Shown here piece by piece: positions 52,281 to 60,901 of a DNA stretch of 64,000 nucleotides. Under the pieces are notes generated by a model that did not search any database, was not told the origin of the DNA, and was given only the letters and a program-made list of their open reading frames with translations. Each line of letters opens with the position of its first letter. The first letter of the stretch is position 1. This DNA comes from an uncultured Acetatifactor sp. (GTDB lineage Bacteria; Bacillota; Clostridia; Lachnospirales; Lachnospiraceae). A program made the position numbers and the translations under genes. The stretch is from assembly GCA_910579755.1 (NCBI GenBank), contig CAJTVB010000008.1, positions 1 to 64,000 on the forward strand. The letters run 5' to 3'.

Positions 52281-53390
52281 ATGAAATTTTTGAACTACCT
52301 CAACATTACAGAGAAATATAACGGTAAAAACGTGGAACTGAAAAAAAGAATACGGTCAGGGATAAAAGCGGCGCTGATTGTCATGTTTCTCCTGCTCTCT
52401 TTCACGAGCTGTTCTGCAAGTCCGGCGGAGAGGGGAGAGTCCTCGGAGAATAGAGACGCTGAAAACCTGGAGACGGAAGAACAATCTCAAAAAACGGACG
52501 GATTGTCCCGGGAGCCGGTGCAGGACAATGATAATCTTGAGAACAATGACATTCAGGAGGAAAAAACGGAAGCATCGGAATCGGGGGAGAAAGATATAAG
52601 TAATGGAGAAAACGACACCTTGGATGGAGAGGATCCGGATGGAGATTTGGAATCTGATCCCCCCGTTAAGGAGATTTTTATCGATAAACTGACGGAGGAA
52701 GGAAAAGGGTGGGGACTTGGCTTCGGCGAGCCGGGGACACAGCCTGTGGGAAATGCGTCTGTCCAGGAGCTGGCGCAGTATGACGCCTATTTTATGGGGA
52801 ATGACAGTGATCAGGTGATCTACCTGACGTTTGACTGCGGATATGAGAACGGTAATACGGAGCCCATTCTGGATGCCTTGAAGAAGCATAGTGTGCCCGC
52901 AACCTTTTTTGTGGTGGGGCACTTTTTGGAGACAGAGCCGGAGCTGGTGAAGCGAATGGCGCAAGAGGGACATGCCGTAGGAAACCATACATGGCATCAC
53001 TATGACATTGATACGCTGGATCAGGAGACCTTTCAGGCGGAACTGGAGGATGTTGCAAAGCTTTTTCAGGAGCTTACGGGAAAGGAGCTTTCTCCTTATT
53101 ACCGTCCCCCGGAGGGGAAGTGCGGGATCTATAATCTAAAGATGGCGGAAGAGCTGGGGTATTCCACTATATTTTGGAGTCTGGCATATGTGGATTGGGA
53201 TACGAATAACCAGCCCAGCCATGAGGCGGCATTGGACAAGCTTACCAGCCGGATTCATCCTGGGGCGGTAGTGCTTTTACACAACACCTCCCAAACAAAC
53301 GGAGAGATTCTGGATGAGCTGCTTACTAAGTGGGAGGAGATGGGGTACACCTTTTCGCCGCTATCGGAATTGACGGAGAGCGGTATGTAA
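52281..53390 (+). CDS. Polysaccharide deacetylase, PdaA-like
   Basis: Extracytoplasmic de-N-acetylase; PdaA makes muramic-delta-lactam in spore cortex after CwlD has cut the stem peptide. The 369-residue protein has a membrane or lipoprotein signal (hydrophobic 28-45, ending FTSC), an acidic low-complexity linker (about 50-130) and the catalytic domain from about 175 with YLTFDCGYENG (the PdaA variant of TFDDG), HxxxH in GNHTWHH (about 234), YRPPEGK and the late VVLLHN. GGGGGGAG lies about 15 nt before the ATG. A CwlD-like gene is at 21806. The long linker is unlike Bacillus PdaA. Confidence 0.88.
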   Translation: MKFLNYLNITEKYNGKNVELKKRIRSGIKAALIVMFLLLSFTSCSASPAERGESSENRDAENLETEEQSQKTDGLSREPVQDNDNLENNDIQEEKTEASESGEKDISNGENDTLDGEDPDGDLESDPPVKEIFIDKLTEEGKGWGLGFGEPGTQPVGNASVQELAQYDAYFMGNDSDQVIYLTFDCGYENGNTEPILDALKKHSVPATFFVVGHFLETEPELVKRMAQEGHAVGNHTWHHYDIDTLDQETFQAELEDVAKLFQELTGKELSPYYRPPEGKCGIYNLKMAEELGYSTIFWSLAYVDWDTNNQPSHEAALDKLTSRIHPGAVVLLHNTSQTNGEILDELLTKWEEMGYTFSPLSELTESGM

Positions 53391-53458
53391 AAATACCCCT
53401 AAGTAGTGTCTGCTGATTAAGCTCAGCTAAGCCATCAGAAAACCATGGCTGTCATTCT

Positions 53459-54142
53459 TTACCTTGTGGGCATTTGAAAGCCGGAAAGCCCCCTGTTCAG
53501 GTAATCGTTAAAAGGCTTCATCACTTGGAAAAGCTCGGCGGCCTTTGCGACAAACGCATCGCCATCGCATAGTTCCTCATCCGTTATCGGGTATTCCAGA
53601 TACCAGCTTTTGAACTTTAGATATTCCGCCTGCGGATGTTCCTTTTCATATCCTGCGGGAACATTCTTGAGCGCCGCTCCCCGTACCACAAAATATTTCT
53701 GGAATTCAGGCTCTCTGATAATGGCTTCTAATTCTTCACCGTTTTGAACAATATAGTCCCGTACCATTGTTGTCGCGTCCTTGAACATATCCGCAAACAG
53801 GCCGCCGCCTAAAAACGACTGGCTGCCGGGCTTTATCATAAGATAATATCCCACAGGGATCGGCAGCTTTCCCTGTGAGGAAATATGCGCGCGGAACGCC
53901 GGATTATAAGGGGATTTATCGTGGCTGAATCGGGTATCCCTCACCAGCTTAAAGGTAAGGCTTTTTGGTTCATTATGTATAACACTGTTGTCAAATTCAC
54001 CGATCCGAAAAATCAGCTCCTGTACCAGGGATTCAAACGCTGCATTTGCGGCCTTATTTTCTGTTTTATGTGCGTGATACCATTCCCGATTGTTATTTTC
54101 ACTTAAATCAGTCAAATATTTTAAAATAAGTTGTGTATTCAC
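53459..54142 (-). CDS. DUF2461-domain protein
   Basis: 227 residues, the usual length of the TIGR02453/DUF2461 family. It has the characteristic LSENNNREWYHAHK near the start, KLVRDTRFSHDKSPYNPAFRAHIS (two conserved segments, about 65-88) and GGGLFADM (about 110). No reaction is known for the family. It follows the sigma factor gene by 12 bp on the same strand, so both are in one operon and this protein may be controlled with it. AGGAGG-type site is present (reverse of TCCTCC at 54149-54154). Confidence 0.88.
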   Translation of the reverse strand: MNTQLILKYLTDLSENNNREWYHAHKTENKAANAAFESLVQELIFRIGEFDNSVIHNEPKSLTFKLVRDTRFSHDKSPYNPAFRAHISSQGKLPIPVGYYLMIKPGSQSFLGGGLFADMFKDATTMVRDYIVQNGEELEAIIREPEFQKYFVVRGAALKNVPAGYEKEHPQAEYLKFKSWYLEYPITDEELCDGDAFVAKAAELFQVMKPFNDYLNRGLSGFQMPTR

Positions 54143-54154
54143 TTTTCATTCCTC

Positions 54155-54997
54155 CTACGCATTCGTGACAACGGAACAGGAGGCTCCGTCTAAAAACATC
54201 TGGATAAACTCTTTCAGACTTGCCGGGGATTGCCAGGTTTTGCAAAAAGCAAATTCCTGTGAAAGAACGTCGATATTTTCCATAGCTTCTTTTACTTCAA
54301 TTATTTTTTTCGGGACGGCAGAAGTGAAATCCAACTGTGCAGGGTTAATTCTGTGATTTTGGATTGCATAATTCACCCTGTTTGCACATCGGCACCTTCC
54401 GCTTCCGTACTCGCCGCAGTATTCCATTAAGAAATCCGCCATTTTTCTACGGATTCTTGAAAGCCGCTGGCGGTAGGCTTCGGGGCTGACACCTAAAATA
54501 TCTCCGGCAATTCGGCTGTCCACCTTGAACATTGTTCCTAAAATAAAGATACATCTGCTTTCGGGATCAAGACATTGCAGCATGACATTTGTGCAGGACA
54601 GTTTGAGTTCTTCTGCTAAAATAGATTTCTCTACATTCTGCGTCAAATCAGGCACATCGTCAATGTTTCCGTTATTAATGTCATCCCCATAAAATTCAAA
54701 GCTGAGAGGAAACTTTGCGAACACATGCTTCTGATAGTTTTTCAGATGATTTATTGCAATGCGGAATACCCAAGTAGAAAAGGCGCTTTCCCCCTTAAAA
54801 GAGGACAAGTGCGTTAGGATTTTCAGCAGAATATCCTGTGCGGCGTCCTCTGCGTCCGGGAAAGTACCGAGCATACGCAAAGATAGGTTGAACACCAAAT
54901 CCTGTACGCTGAGAATCACAGTTTCCAGAGATTCTTTATCTCCGGCTGTGGCTTTTTCGATTAAAGCCGGCAGTTCTTCGTTTGTTATATTTTTCAT
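54155..54997 (-). CDS. ECF-type RNA polymerase sigma factor with cysteine-containing C-terminal extension
   Basis: Directs RNA polymerase to a subset of promoters. The 280-residue protein has region 2 (VQDLVFNLSLRMLG then DAEDAAQDILLKIL, about 30-60, and FSTWVFRIAINHLKNY, about 75) and region 4 (about 135-185, IAGDILGVSPEAYRQRLSRIR). A C-terminal extension of about 90 residues starts with a cluster of three cysteines (CGEYGSGRCRC) that could bind a metal or sense redox state; this is a guess. No anti-sigma gene is adjacent; the next gene is the DUF2461 protein. AGGAGGT lies about 11 nt before the ATG. Confidence 0.88.
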   Translation of the reverse strand: MKNITNEELPALIEKATAGDKESLETVILSVQDLVFNLSLRMLGTFPDAEDAAQDILLKILTHLSSFKGESAFSTWVFRIAINHLKNYQKHVFAKFPLSFEFYGDDINNGNIDDVPDLTQNVEKSILAEELKLSCTNVMLQCLDPESRCIFILGTMFKVDSRIAGDILGVSPEAYRQRLSRIRRKMADFLMEYCGEYGSGRCRCANRVNYAIQNHRINPAQLDFTSAVPKKIIEVKEAMENIDVLSQEFAFCKTWQSPASLKEFIQMFLDGASCSVVTNA

Positions 54998-55230
54998 GGC
55001 TCTTTACCTCCTATATATCATTAGACAACCGAAGAACGGCCCTGTGACATAAAATTTATATTTTTTATACACCGCTTCCATATATCGCTGCTCCACATCA
55101 TCCGTCAGGCGGCGAATACGTTCCTTGATCTTTCGGACAAGAGATACTCTCTTAACTTATAGCATACTCTGAGGTTTACGATATTGTCAACAGCGCCTGT
55201 GTAAGCGGAGAGCCATATCAGGGTTATTTG

Positions 55231-55247
55231 GTTACTTTTCACGGGCA
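55231..55247 (+). repeat. Dispersed 17-mer repeat in intergenic region
   Basis: GTTACTTTTCACGGGCA, identical to 21708-21724. It lies in the 436-bp gap 54998-55433, which otherwise holds a GC-rich patch with short inverted repeats (TGCGCATTTTGCACA, about 55268) and the promoter of the ArsR-type gene; no gene is seen. Confidence 0.6.
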
Positions 55248-55327
55248 GGGGCCGCGAGGTATTTTCGTGCGCATTTTGCACACAAAACCCGAGACAGCAC
55301 GCGCAGGGCATCATTAAATGGATATTT

Positions 55328-55361
55328 AATATTTGACAAATATCAAATATTATGATATATA
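55328..55361 (+). promoter_or_regulatory. Promoter with overlapping palindromic operator
   Basis: TTGACA (55333-55338), 17-bp spacer, TATATA (55356-55361). AATATTTGA and TCAAATATT (55328-55351) form a perfect 9-bp palindrome with a 6-bp centre that covers the -35 box, a typical ArsR-family operator. The next gene codes an ArsR-type regulator. Confidence 0.75.
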
Positions 55362-55433
55362 TAAAATATAGATGAGATACATGACGAAGACAACTCAACA
55401 TTCGCAAGGAAGAAAAGGAGGGAGCGCCTCAAT

Positions 55434-56627
55434 ATGAGCAGAGAATTTAACTTATCCGTTCGTTCCGAGCCGTTCTGGCTTCAGGAAGCATTTACATGTA
55501 TGAACTACGTCCCTATGCTGGACAGTGAGGAATGGCTGAATAAGAGCGATGGCTGGAGCAGACGGCAGAAAGAGGAATTTCTGTTTCCTTATCGCAGCTA
55601 CCGGGGCTCCATGCGGACCAGGCTGCAGCCGATTATGGCACAGTTCTCTCTGTTGGCTGGATATGTGGATTCCGCTCCCCGTGAACAGGAGAGCTCAAAA
55701 AGCAGTGAACCGCCCATGATGTTATTTCTGGTAGAAATACAGCATGTGCTTGAGGCAGAGGAGCTGCCGCCTGAGGAGGAACTTGAGACGGAGCTGAATT
55801 TGGCATTTCAGAGAATGCTGGAGAGCAGTCTGCCGGATTCTCAAAAAATATCGGAGGGCGGACTGTCGGATGTGATGGCGGCACTGGAGGGATGGCAGGG
55901 GAGTGATGCGGATAAATTCAAAATGCTGCGCTTGTATTCGGAACGACGGGAAGTGATGGATCAGCTGTGGAGCTTTCAGGGATTTTGCACGGAGATAGGG
56001 CGGGAATGCCTGGAATCAGTGCAGGAGCGCTTTGATGCCTGCATGGAAGAACTGAAAAAACCAGAAACAGCCGAAAGATTGCTGGAAAGGGTGGGTATTC
56101 AGGGCGGGGAAAAATTCAGCGGCCAGATTACGCCGGTGATTCTGCCGTACAACAGATGTCGGATTGAACTCAGGACGCTGCAGGAGAATCCATGGCATTT
56201 CAAAACAAAGTTTCACATAGGGATTGAGACCTTCTATCTCCAGCGTTCCGAAGAAGAGGCTTTCTGTCAAGATGAAGGTCTTTTGGCCCGGTTGAAGGCT
56301 CTGAGTGACCTTACCCGGCTGAAAATCCTGCATCAGCTGGCGGAGCACCCCTGCTATCTTCAGGAAATGGCGAAGGCATTGGGATTAACCCCGGCTACGG
56401 TGCTTCATCATGTGAGTGTATTGATGGCAGAGAGGCTGATCGAAATACAGGTGACGACAGAGAAAAAGAAGGTGTATTATCGGATAAAAAAGCAGGGACT
56501 GGAAGAGGTGAGCCAGGGAATACTACAGCTTGCCATGACAAGGGAGGAGAGGGAAGAGCAACGGAAGCGTCAGATACAGGAAGGGCAGCAGGACCAGGGC
56601 GGCATACAATGGATCATTCAAAAATAA
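55434..56627 (+). CDS. ArsR-type transcriptional regulator with large N-terminal domain
   Basis: 397 residues. The winged helix is near the C-terminus (about 285-360): LLARLKALSDLTRLKILHQLAEH, then YLQEMAKALGLTPATVLHHVSVL as recognition helix, and KKKVYYRIKK as the wing. The N-terminal 280 residues are a helix-rich domain I cannot name, probably the ligand or partner domain. GGAGGG precedes the ATG. It most likely represses its own promoter through the palindrome at 55328-55351 and, with it, the ABC exporter gene that begins about 95 bp downstream. The inducer cannot be read; absence of metal-binding cysteine pairs argues against a metal sensor. Confidence 0.8.
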   Translation: MSREFNLSVRSEPFWLQEAFTCMNYVPMLDSEEWLNKSDGWSRRQKEEFLFPYRSYRGSMRTRLQPIMAQFSLLAGYVDSAPREQESSKSSEPPMMLFLVEIQHVLEAEELPPEEELETELNLAFQRMLESSLPDSQKISEGGLSDVMAALEGWQGSDADKFKMLRLYSERREVMDQLWSFQGFCTEIGRECLESVQERFDACMEELKKPETAERLLERVGIQGGEKFSGQITPVILPYNRCRIELRTLQENPWHFKTKFHIGIETFYLQRSEEEAFCQDEGLLARLKALSDLTRLKILHQLAEHPCYLQEMAKALGLTPATVLHHVSVLMAERLIEIQVTTEKKKVYYRIKKQGLEEVSQGILQLAMTREEREEQRKRQIQEGQQDQGGIQWIIQK

Positions 56628-56722
56628 AGCCCTTTTGCTTATAAAAGCGCCAGTCGAAATCCCATACGTAAGCATTGGCAAAAATACGGACTGGTGCGGA
56701 ACTGGAACACTAGGGAGGAATT

Positions 56723-58348
56723 ATGTTCAGATACATGAAAAGGCATTTTATATTAGCGTTGCTGGCACTGTTCATCAGTATAATAACCCAGATTACCGCG
56801 CCCATATCCGCTGTTCTCGAGCAAAATATGATCGATTTCATCGTTCAGGGTGACATGGAAGGCTTTCGGAAAATGCTGTGGTATGTTGCCCTTATCGCTT
56901 TGACTACAGGGGTCGCATATTATTTGAAGGCGTTGACGGAAAACCGGTTTAAAGCCAGGTTTACGGAAGAACTACGCAATGACTTATATGATGGGATAAT
57001 GCGTAAGGGGACCGCAGATTTTCAGGACCAGGATACGGCAGAATACATCTCCATCATAAACAATGATGTGGACACGCTGACTGCCAATTTCTCATCACCC
57101 ATATGGACGTTGGCGGGCATAGGATTTTCGACAGTCTTATCGCTGAGCATCATGCTTGTGTACAGCCCATTGCTGGCTGCAGCGGCAGTCCTGTGTTCGC
57201 TGCTTTCTTTTTTGGTTCCGACGATCTTTACAAAACAGATAAAAAAGAAGCTGGTTGAGAAAACAATGTACGAAGCTGACTTGTCCGTCCGACTGAAGGA
57301 AGCGCTGAACGGTCATGACACAATTTCCGCCTTTCGTGTTTTGGACAAAATACGCATCCGGTTTTCAGAGGCAAATAGAGCTCTGGCGAATTCGTACTAC
57401 AAGTTTACGCTGTTGCTGGCCGGTTTGGAGAATTGTTCTGCGGTGGTGGGGAAGATCATCAAGTTTATTACCTTTCTGATAGCAGGAGGGATGGCAATGA
57501 AAGGACAGATCAGCATTGGCACAGTCATTTTATTTGTATCGCTCTATGGTTTCTTCAGTTCGGGTATCATGCTGTTTTCGCAGTGCGTTCCTCTGCTCAG
57601 AGGCTGTAAGCCGGTCATAAGCAAGCTGACAGCCATCATAGATGGCGGGGGTGATACCTTTACGGGAAGCAGAAAACCATCTTTTTCCCATGAAATCCGT
57701 GTAACTGATTTACACTTTCAATATAAGGAAGGATTTCCTGTATTGACAGGCTGCGATCTGAGTATAAATAAAAAAGAAAAACTGGCTTTGGTAGGCGCCA
57801 GCGGCTGCGGCAAGTCTACCTTCATTAAACTGTTAAGCGGAAATTACAGCGACTATCAGGGCGGAATCTGTTATGACGGCGTTGAGTTAAGGCAGTTAGA
57901 TATTCTGGAATTACGCAAAATAGTCACTGTCATCCATCAAAATACGCATATTTTTAATGACACGATACGCTACAACATATGTCTGGGCGAAGAGTTCCCG
58001 GAAGAAGATTTTGAGAATGCTTTAAGACTGAGCGGCGTGGACGGATTTCTTCCGTCCGTTACAGGCGGTGTGGACGGGCTGTGCGGCGAAGACGGGGCGA
58101 ATCTGTCCGGAGGACAGAAGCAGCGGATTGCTCTGGCCAGGGCTTTGGTCCGAGGCATAGATTTTCTGATTCTTGATGAGGGCGTGTCCGCCATTGACGT
58201 GGAATCCGCCAATGCGATAGAGCAGGATTTGTTGGACATGGAAAATCTGACTCTGCTGACCATAACCCACCGGATTAAGGACGGATTGTTGGGGGATTAT
58301 GACCGGGTTTTAACCATGGACGAGGGCAGGGTGACAGAGATAAAATGA
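56723..58348 (+). CDS. ABC exporter, fused permease and ATPase
   Basis: Half-transporter of 541 residues that works as a dimer. Six membrane helices (about 10-285) are followed by the ATPase: Walker A VGASGCGKSTF (about 359), Q-loop VIHQNTHIF (about 405), signature LSGGQKQR (about 458), Walker B FLILDEG (about 480) with a glycine after the usual catalytic glutamate, and the H-loop ITHRIKD. No peptidase domain or leader-peptide gene is near. GGGAGG precedes the ATG. It is probably in one transcript with the ArsR-type regulator, which suggests efflux of a compound that the regulator senses. Confidence 0.9.
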   Translation: MFRYMKRHFILALLALFISIITQITAPISAVLEQNMIDFIVQGDMEGFRKMLWYVALIALTTGVAYYLKALTENRFKARFTEELRNDLYDGIMRKGTADFQDQDTAEYISIINNDVDTLTANFSSPIWTLAGIGFSTVLSLSIMLVYSPLLAAAAVLCSLLSFLVPTIFTKQIKKKLVEKTMYEADLSVRLKEALNGHDTISAFRVLDKIRIRFSEANRALANSYYKFTLLLAGLENCSAVVGKIIKFITFLIAGGMAMKGQISIGTVILFVSLYGFFSSGIMLFSQCVPLLRGCKPVISKLTAIIDGGGDTFTGSRKPSFSHEIRVTDLHFQYKEGFPVLTGCDLSINKKEKLALVGASGCGKSTFIKLLSGNYSDYQGGICYDGVELRQLDILELRKIVTVIHQNTHIFNDTIRYNICLGEEFPEEDFENALRLSGVDGFLPSVTGGVDGLCGEDGANLSGGQKQRIALARALVRGIDFLILDEGVSAIDVESANAIEQDLLDMENLTLLTITHRIKDGLLGDYDRVLTMDEGRVTEIK

Positions 58349-58354
58349 TACATA

Positions 58355-58382
58355 CCTGCCAGTTCTTCCATACACTGGCAGG
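58355..58382 (+). terminator. Hairpin after ABC exporter gene
   Basis: Nine-pair perfect stem CCTGCCAGT/ACTGGCAGG with a 10-nt loop, 7 bp after the stop. There is no U tract, so termination by it alone is doubtful. Confidence 0.45.
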
Positions 58383-58414
58383 AACCGAGCGCCTTTAACT
58401 TAAAAATAGTTGCA

Positions 58415-58646
58415 GATTTTCTGCACCAGCGGTAAAATACACTCAAGAATCCAGCCGCTGCGCGTCTGCCGCGCTGTCGCGCTTGATAATCTGCTTCGCA
58501 GATTAGATTCTTTCGTTACCGCGGCTTGAAAATCAAATGTCTGCTTTGCAGCCGCTTGATTTTCTGCACCAGCGGTAAAATACACTCAAGAATCCAGCCG
58601 CTGCGCGTCTGCCGCGCTGTCGCGCTTGGTAATCTGCTTCGCAGAT
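58415..58646. repeat. 89-bp direct repeat pair, noncoding, before pyrC
   Basis: Copies at 58415-58503 and 58558-58646 differ at one base and are spaced by 54 bp that repeat parts of the same motif (CTGCTTTGCAGCCGC). Each copy is rich in GC and holds small hairpins such as ATCTGCTTCGCAGAT. The gene-free interval 58349-58669 contains nothing else except the hairpin after the exporter gene and the pyrC ribosome site. Confidence 0.85.
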
Positions 58647-58669
58647 CGTGAGAAGTATGGAGGTAGCTT

Positions 58670-59986
58670 ATGCTGTTGATTCAAAACGGATATATGATAG
58701 ACCCCAGGTCCGGCAGAGAGGGGCAGTACGACATCCTGATTGACGGAAATACCATAGCAAGGATTGGGAAGGGAATTGAGAAACCAGCAGAAAATTGCAG
58801 GGTGATTGATGCCAAAGGGCTTGTGGCAGCTCCGGGGCTGGTGGATGTACATGTGCATTTTCGGGATCCCGGATATCCTCTGAAGGAGGATATCATGACC
58901 GGCGCAGCTGCGGCGGCAAAGGGTGGATTCACTACTGTGGTGATGATGGCGAACACCAGGCCGGTGATCGATAACGTGGAGACCCTGGATTATGTGCTGA
59001 AACGGGGACGGGAGACGGGGATCCATGTAAAGTCCTGCGCCAATGTAACCTTGGGAATGGGCGGCAGACAGCTTGTTCCTATGAAGGAGCTGGCGGCAGC
59101 AGGGGCGGCAGGCTTTACTGACGACGGAATTCCTCTTTTGGAGGAACGGATCGTAAGAGAGGCTATGGAAGAGGCGGTTCGACTGGACATGCCGGTGAGC
59201 CTTCATGAGGAGGATCCCGGATTGATCGGCAATAATGGCATTAACCGGGGAAAGGCCAGCGAATACTTTGGTATCAGCGGTTCTCCCAGAGAGGCCGAGA
59301 TCAGGCTGACAGAGCGTGATCTGCAGCTGGCGCTGGAGACGGGAGCCCGTGTCTGCATTCAGCACATCAGTGCCAGAGAGTCTGTGGAGCTGGTGAGGCA
59401 GGCCAAAGAAAGAGGCGGGGATGTCCATGCGGAAGCCACGCCCCATCATTTTACATTGACAGAGGAAGCGGCCGTCCAATATGGCACTTTGGCAAAAATG
59501 AATCCGCCCCTGAGGGAGGAGGCGGACAGGCAGGAAATCATACGGGGTCTGGCAGACGGCACCATAGATATGATAGCTACGGACCATGCGCCTCATACAG
59601 CAGAGGAAAAAGCACGTTCCATCACGGAGGCGCCAAGCGGAATTATCGGCCTGGAGACAGCCCTGGCTTTGGGGATCACAGAGCTGGTGGATAAGGGATA
59701 TCTTTCCATGAGAAAGCTGCTGGAGCTGATGAGCACCAACCCTGCGGCTTTGTATCACCTGGATGCAGGGTATTTGGAGGAGGGCGGTCCGGCTGACATA
59801 GTGCTGCTGGACCCTTCTGCGGAATTTGTTCCCGCAGTATATGCCTCCAGATCCTGCAATACACCATTTACAGGATGGAAGCTGAAGGGAGCAGTCAGGG
59901 CCACGATCTGCAAGGGAAAGCCCGTGTACGAAAGCCGGGCTTGCGGCTTACAGACAGATGAAACGGACAGGGAGGAAGCAGGATGA
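58670..59986 (+). CDS. pyrC: Dihydroorotase
   Basis: Zinc enzyme that closes carbamoyl-aspartate to dihydroorotate in pyrimidine synthesis. The 438-residue type I enzyme shows DVHVHFRDPG (about 60), the lysine-equivalent and ligand region FTDDGIPL (about 150), SLHEEDP (about 177), QHISARES (about 230) and MIATDHAPHT (about 303). GGAGG precedes the ATG. The stop overlaps the pyrK start (ATGA). The gene is preceded by a repeat block, and no PyrR-type attenuator was recognised. Confidence 0.95.
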   Translation: MLLIQNGYMIDPRSGREGQYDILIDGNTIARIGKGIEKPAENCRVIDAKGLVAAPGLVDVHVHFRDPGYPLKEDIMTGAAAAAKGGFTTVVMMANTRPVIDNVETLDYVLKRGRETGIHVKSCANVTLGMGGRQLVPMKELAAAGAAGFTDDGIPLLEERIVREAMEEAVRLDMPVSLHEEDPGLIGNNGINRGKASEYFGISGSPREAEIRLTERDLQLALETGARVCIQHISARESVELVRQAKERGGDVHAEATPHHFTLTEEAAVQYGTLAKMNPPLREEADRQEIIRGLADGTIDMIATDHAPHTAEEKARSITEAPSGIIGLETALALGITELVDKGYLSMRKLLELMSTNPAALYHLDAGYLEEGGPADIVLLDPSAEFVPAVYASRSCNTPFTGWKLKGAVRATICKGKPVYESRACGLQTDETDREEAG

Positions 59987-60753
59987 AGAAAAAGGAGATT
60001 GCATTGGTGCTTTCCCAGAAGGAGATTGCACCCCGGATTTATGATATGTGGATACAGACGCAGCTGGCCGGGCAGGCAAGGCCGGGGCAGTTTATCTGTG
60101 TCTACCCCAGGGACAGGGCGACCCTGCTTCCCAGACCCATCAGCGTATGCGAAGTGAACCGGAGCCGGGATGCGCTGCGGATCGTTTACCGGGTAGCGGG
60201 GGCCGGAACAGAGGAATTTTCTCATTACAAGGCTCAGGATCCCATTGCCGTAATGGGAACGCTGGGAAATGGTTTTCCTGTGGAGGAGGCTGTGGGAAAA
60301 ACGGTTTTTCTCATAGGCGGAGGTATTGGGATTCCTCCTATTTTGGAGCTGGCAAAGGAGATGGATGCCAAAAAGCAGATCCTGCTGGGGTATCGGGACG
60401 GCAATACCTTTTTGCGGGAAGAGCTGGAGAAATACGGGAGGGTCTATGTGGCGGCGGAGGATGGCAGTGTGGGCACCAGAGGTAATGTGCTGGATGCGGC
60501 TGCCAAAAACTGCCTGGAGGCGGAGATGATCTTTGCCTGCGGGCCCATGCCCATGCTTCGGGCGGTAAAGCACTATGCAGGCGAAAAAGGGATCAAGGCT
60601 TATATTTCCCTGGAGGAGCATATGGCCTGCGGTGTGGGGGCATGCCTTGGATGCGTGGTAAAGACAAAAAATCTGGATTCTCATTCTCATGTGCACAATG
60701 CCCGTATCTGTACGGAAGGGCCGGTGTTTCTGGCAGACGATGTGGAAATATGA
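59983..60753 (+). CDS. pyrK: Dihydroorotate dehydrogenase B, electron-transfer subunit
   Basis: FAD and [2Fe-2S] subunit that passes electrons from PyrD to NAD+. The 256-residue protein has the FAD-binding LPRPISVCEV (about 46), the NAD-binding GGGIGIPPILEL (about 108) and the cluster ligands in EEHMACGVGACLGCVVK (three Cys, about 212-222) with the fourth Cys in ARICTEGPVF. It overlaps pyrC by 4 bp and is followed by pyrD. Confidence 0.95.
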   Translation: MKKKEIALVLSQKEIAPRIYDMWIQTQLAGQARPGQFICVYPRDRATLLPRPISVCEVNRSRDALRIVYRVAGAGTEEFSHYKAQDPIAVMGTLGNGFPVEEAVGKTVFLIGGGIGIPPILELAKEMDAKKQILLGYRDGNTFLREELEKYGRVYVAAEDGSVGTRGNVLDAAAKNCLEAEMIFACGPMPMLRAVKHYAGEKGIKAYISLEEHMACGVGACLGCVVKTKNLDSHSHVHNARICTEGPVFLADDVEI

Positions 60754-60901
60754 AACAGCCTGGAGGCGGTATGCGAATGGCGCGGGTATGAACGATAACG
60801 TATGAGGGAAGGCGTGAGAGTGTTTGCCGCAGTGCCGGCTTGATAAAGCTTGGAAAGCAGAAATAGGAGCTTGAAAAGCAGATAATTAGGAGGATAATTC
60901 G

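Noticed and set aside
58415..58646. Direct repeats considered as a CRISPR array
   Set aside because: Only two copies, 89 bp long, with a spacer that repeats part of the unit and no cas genes.
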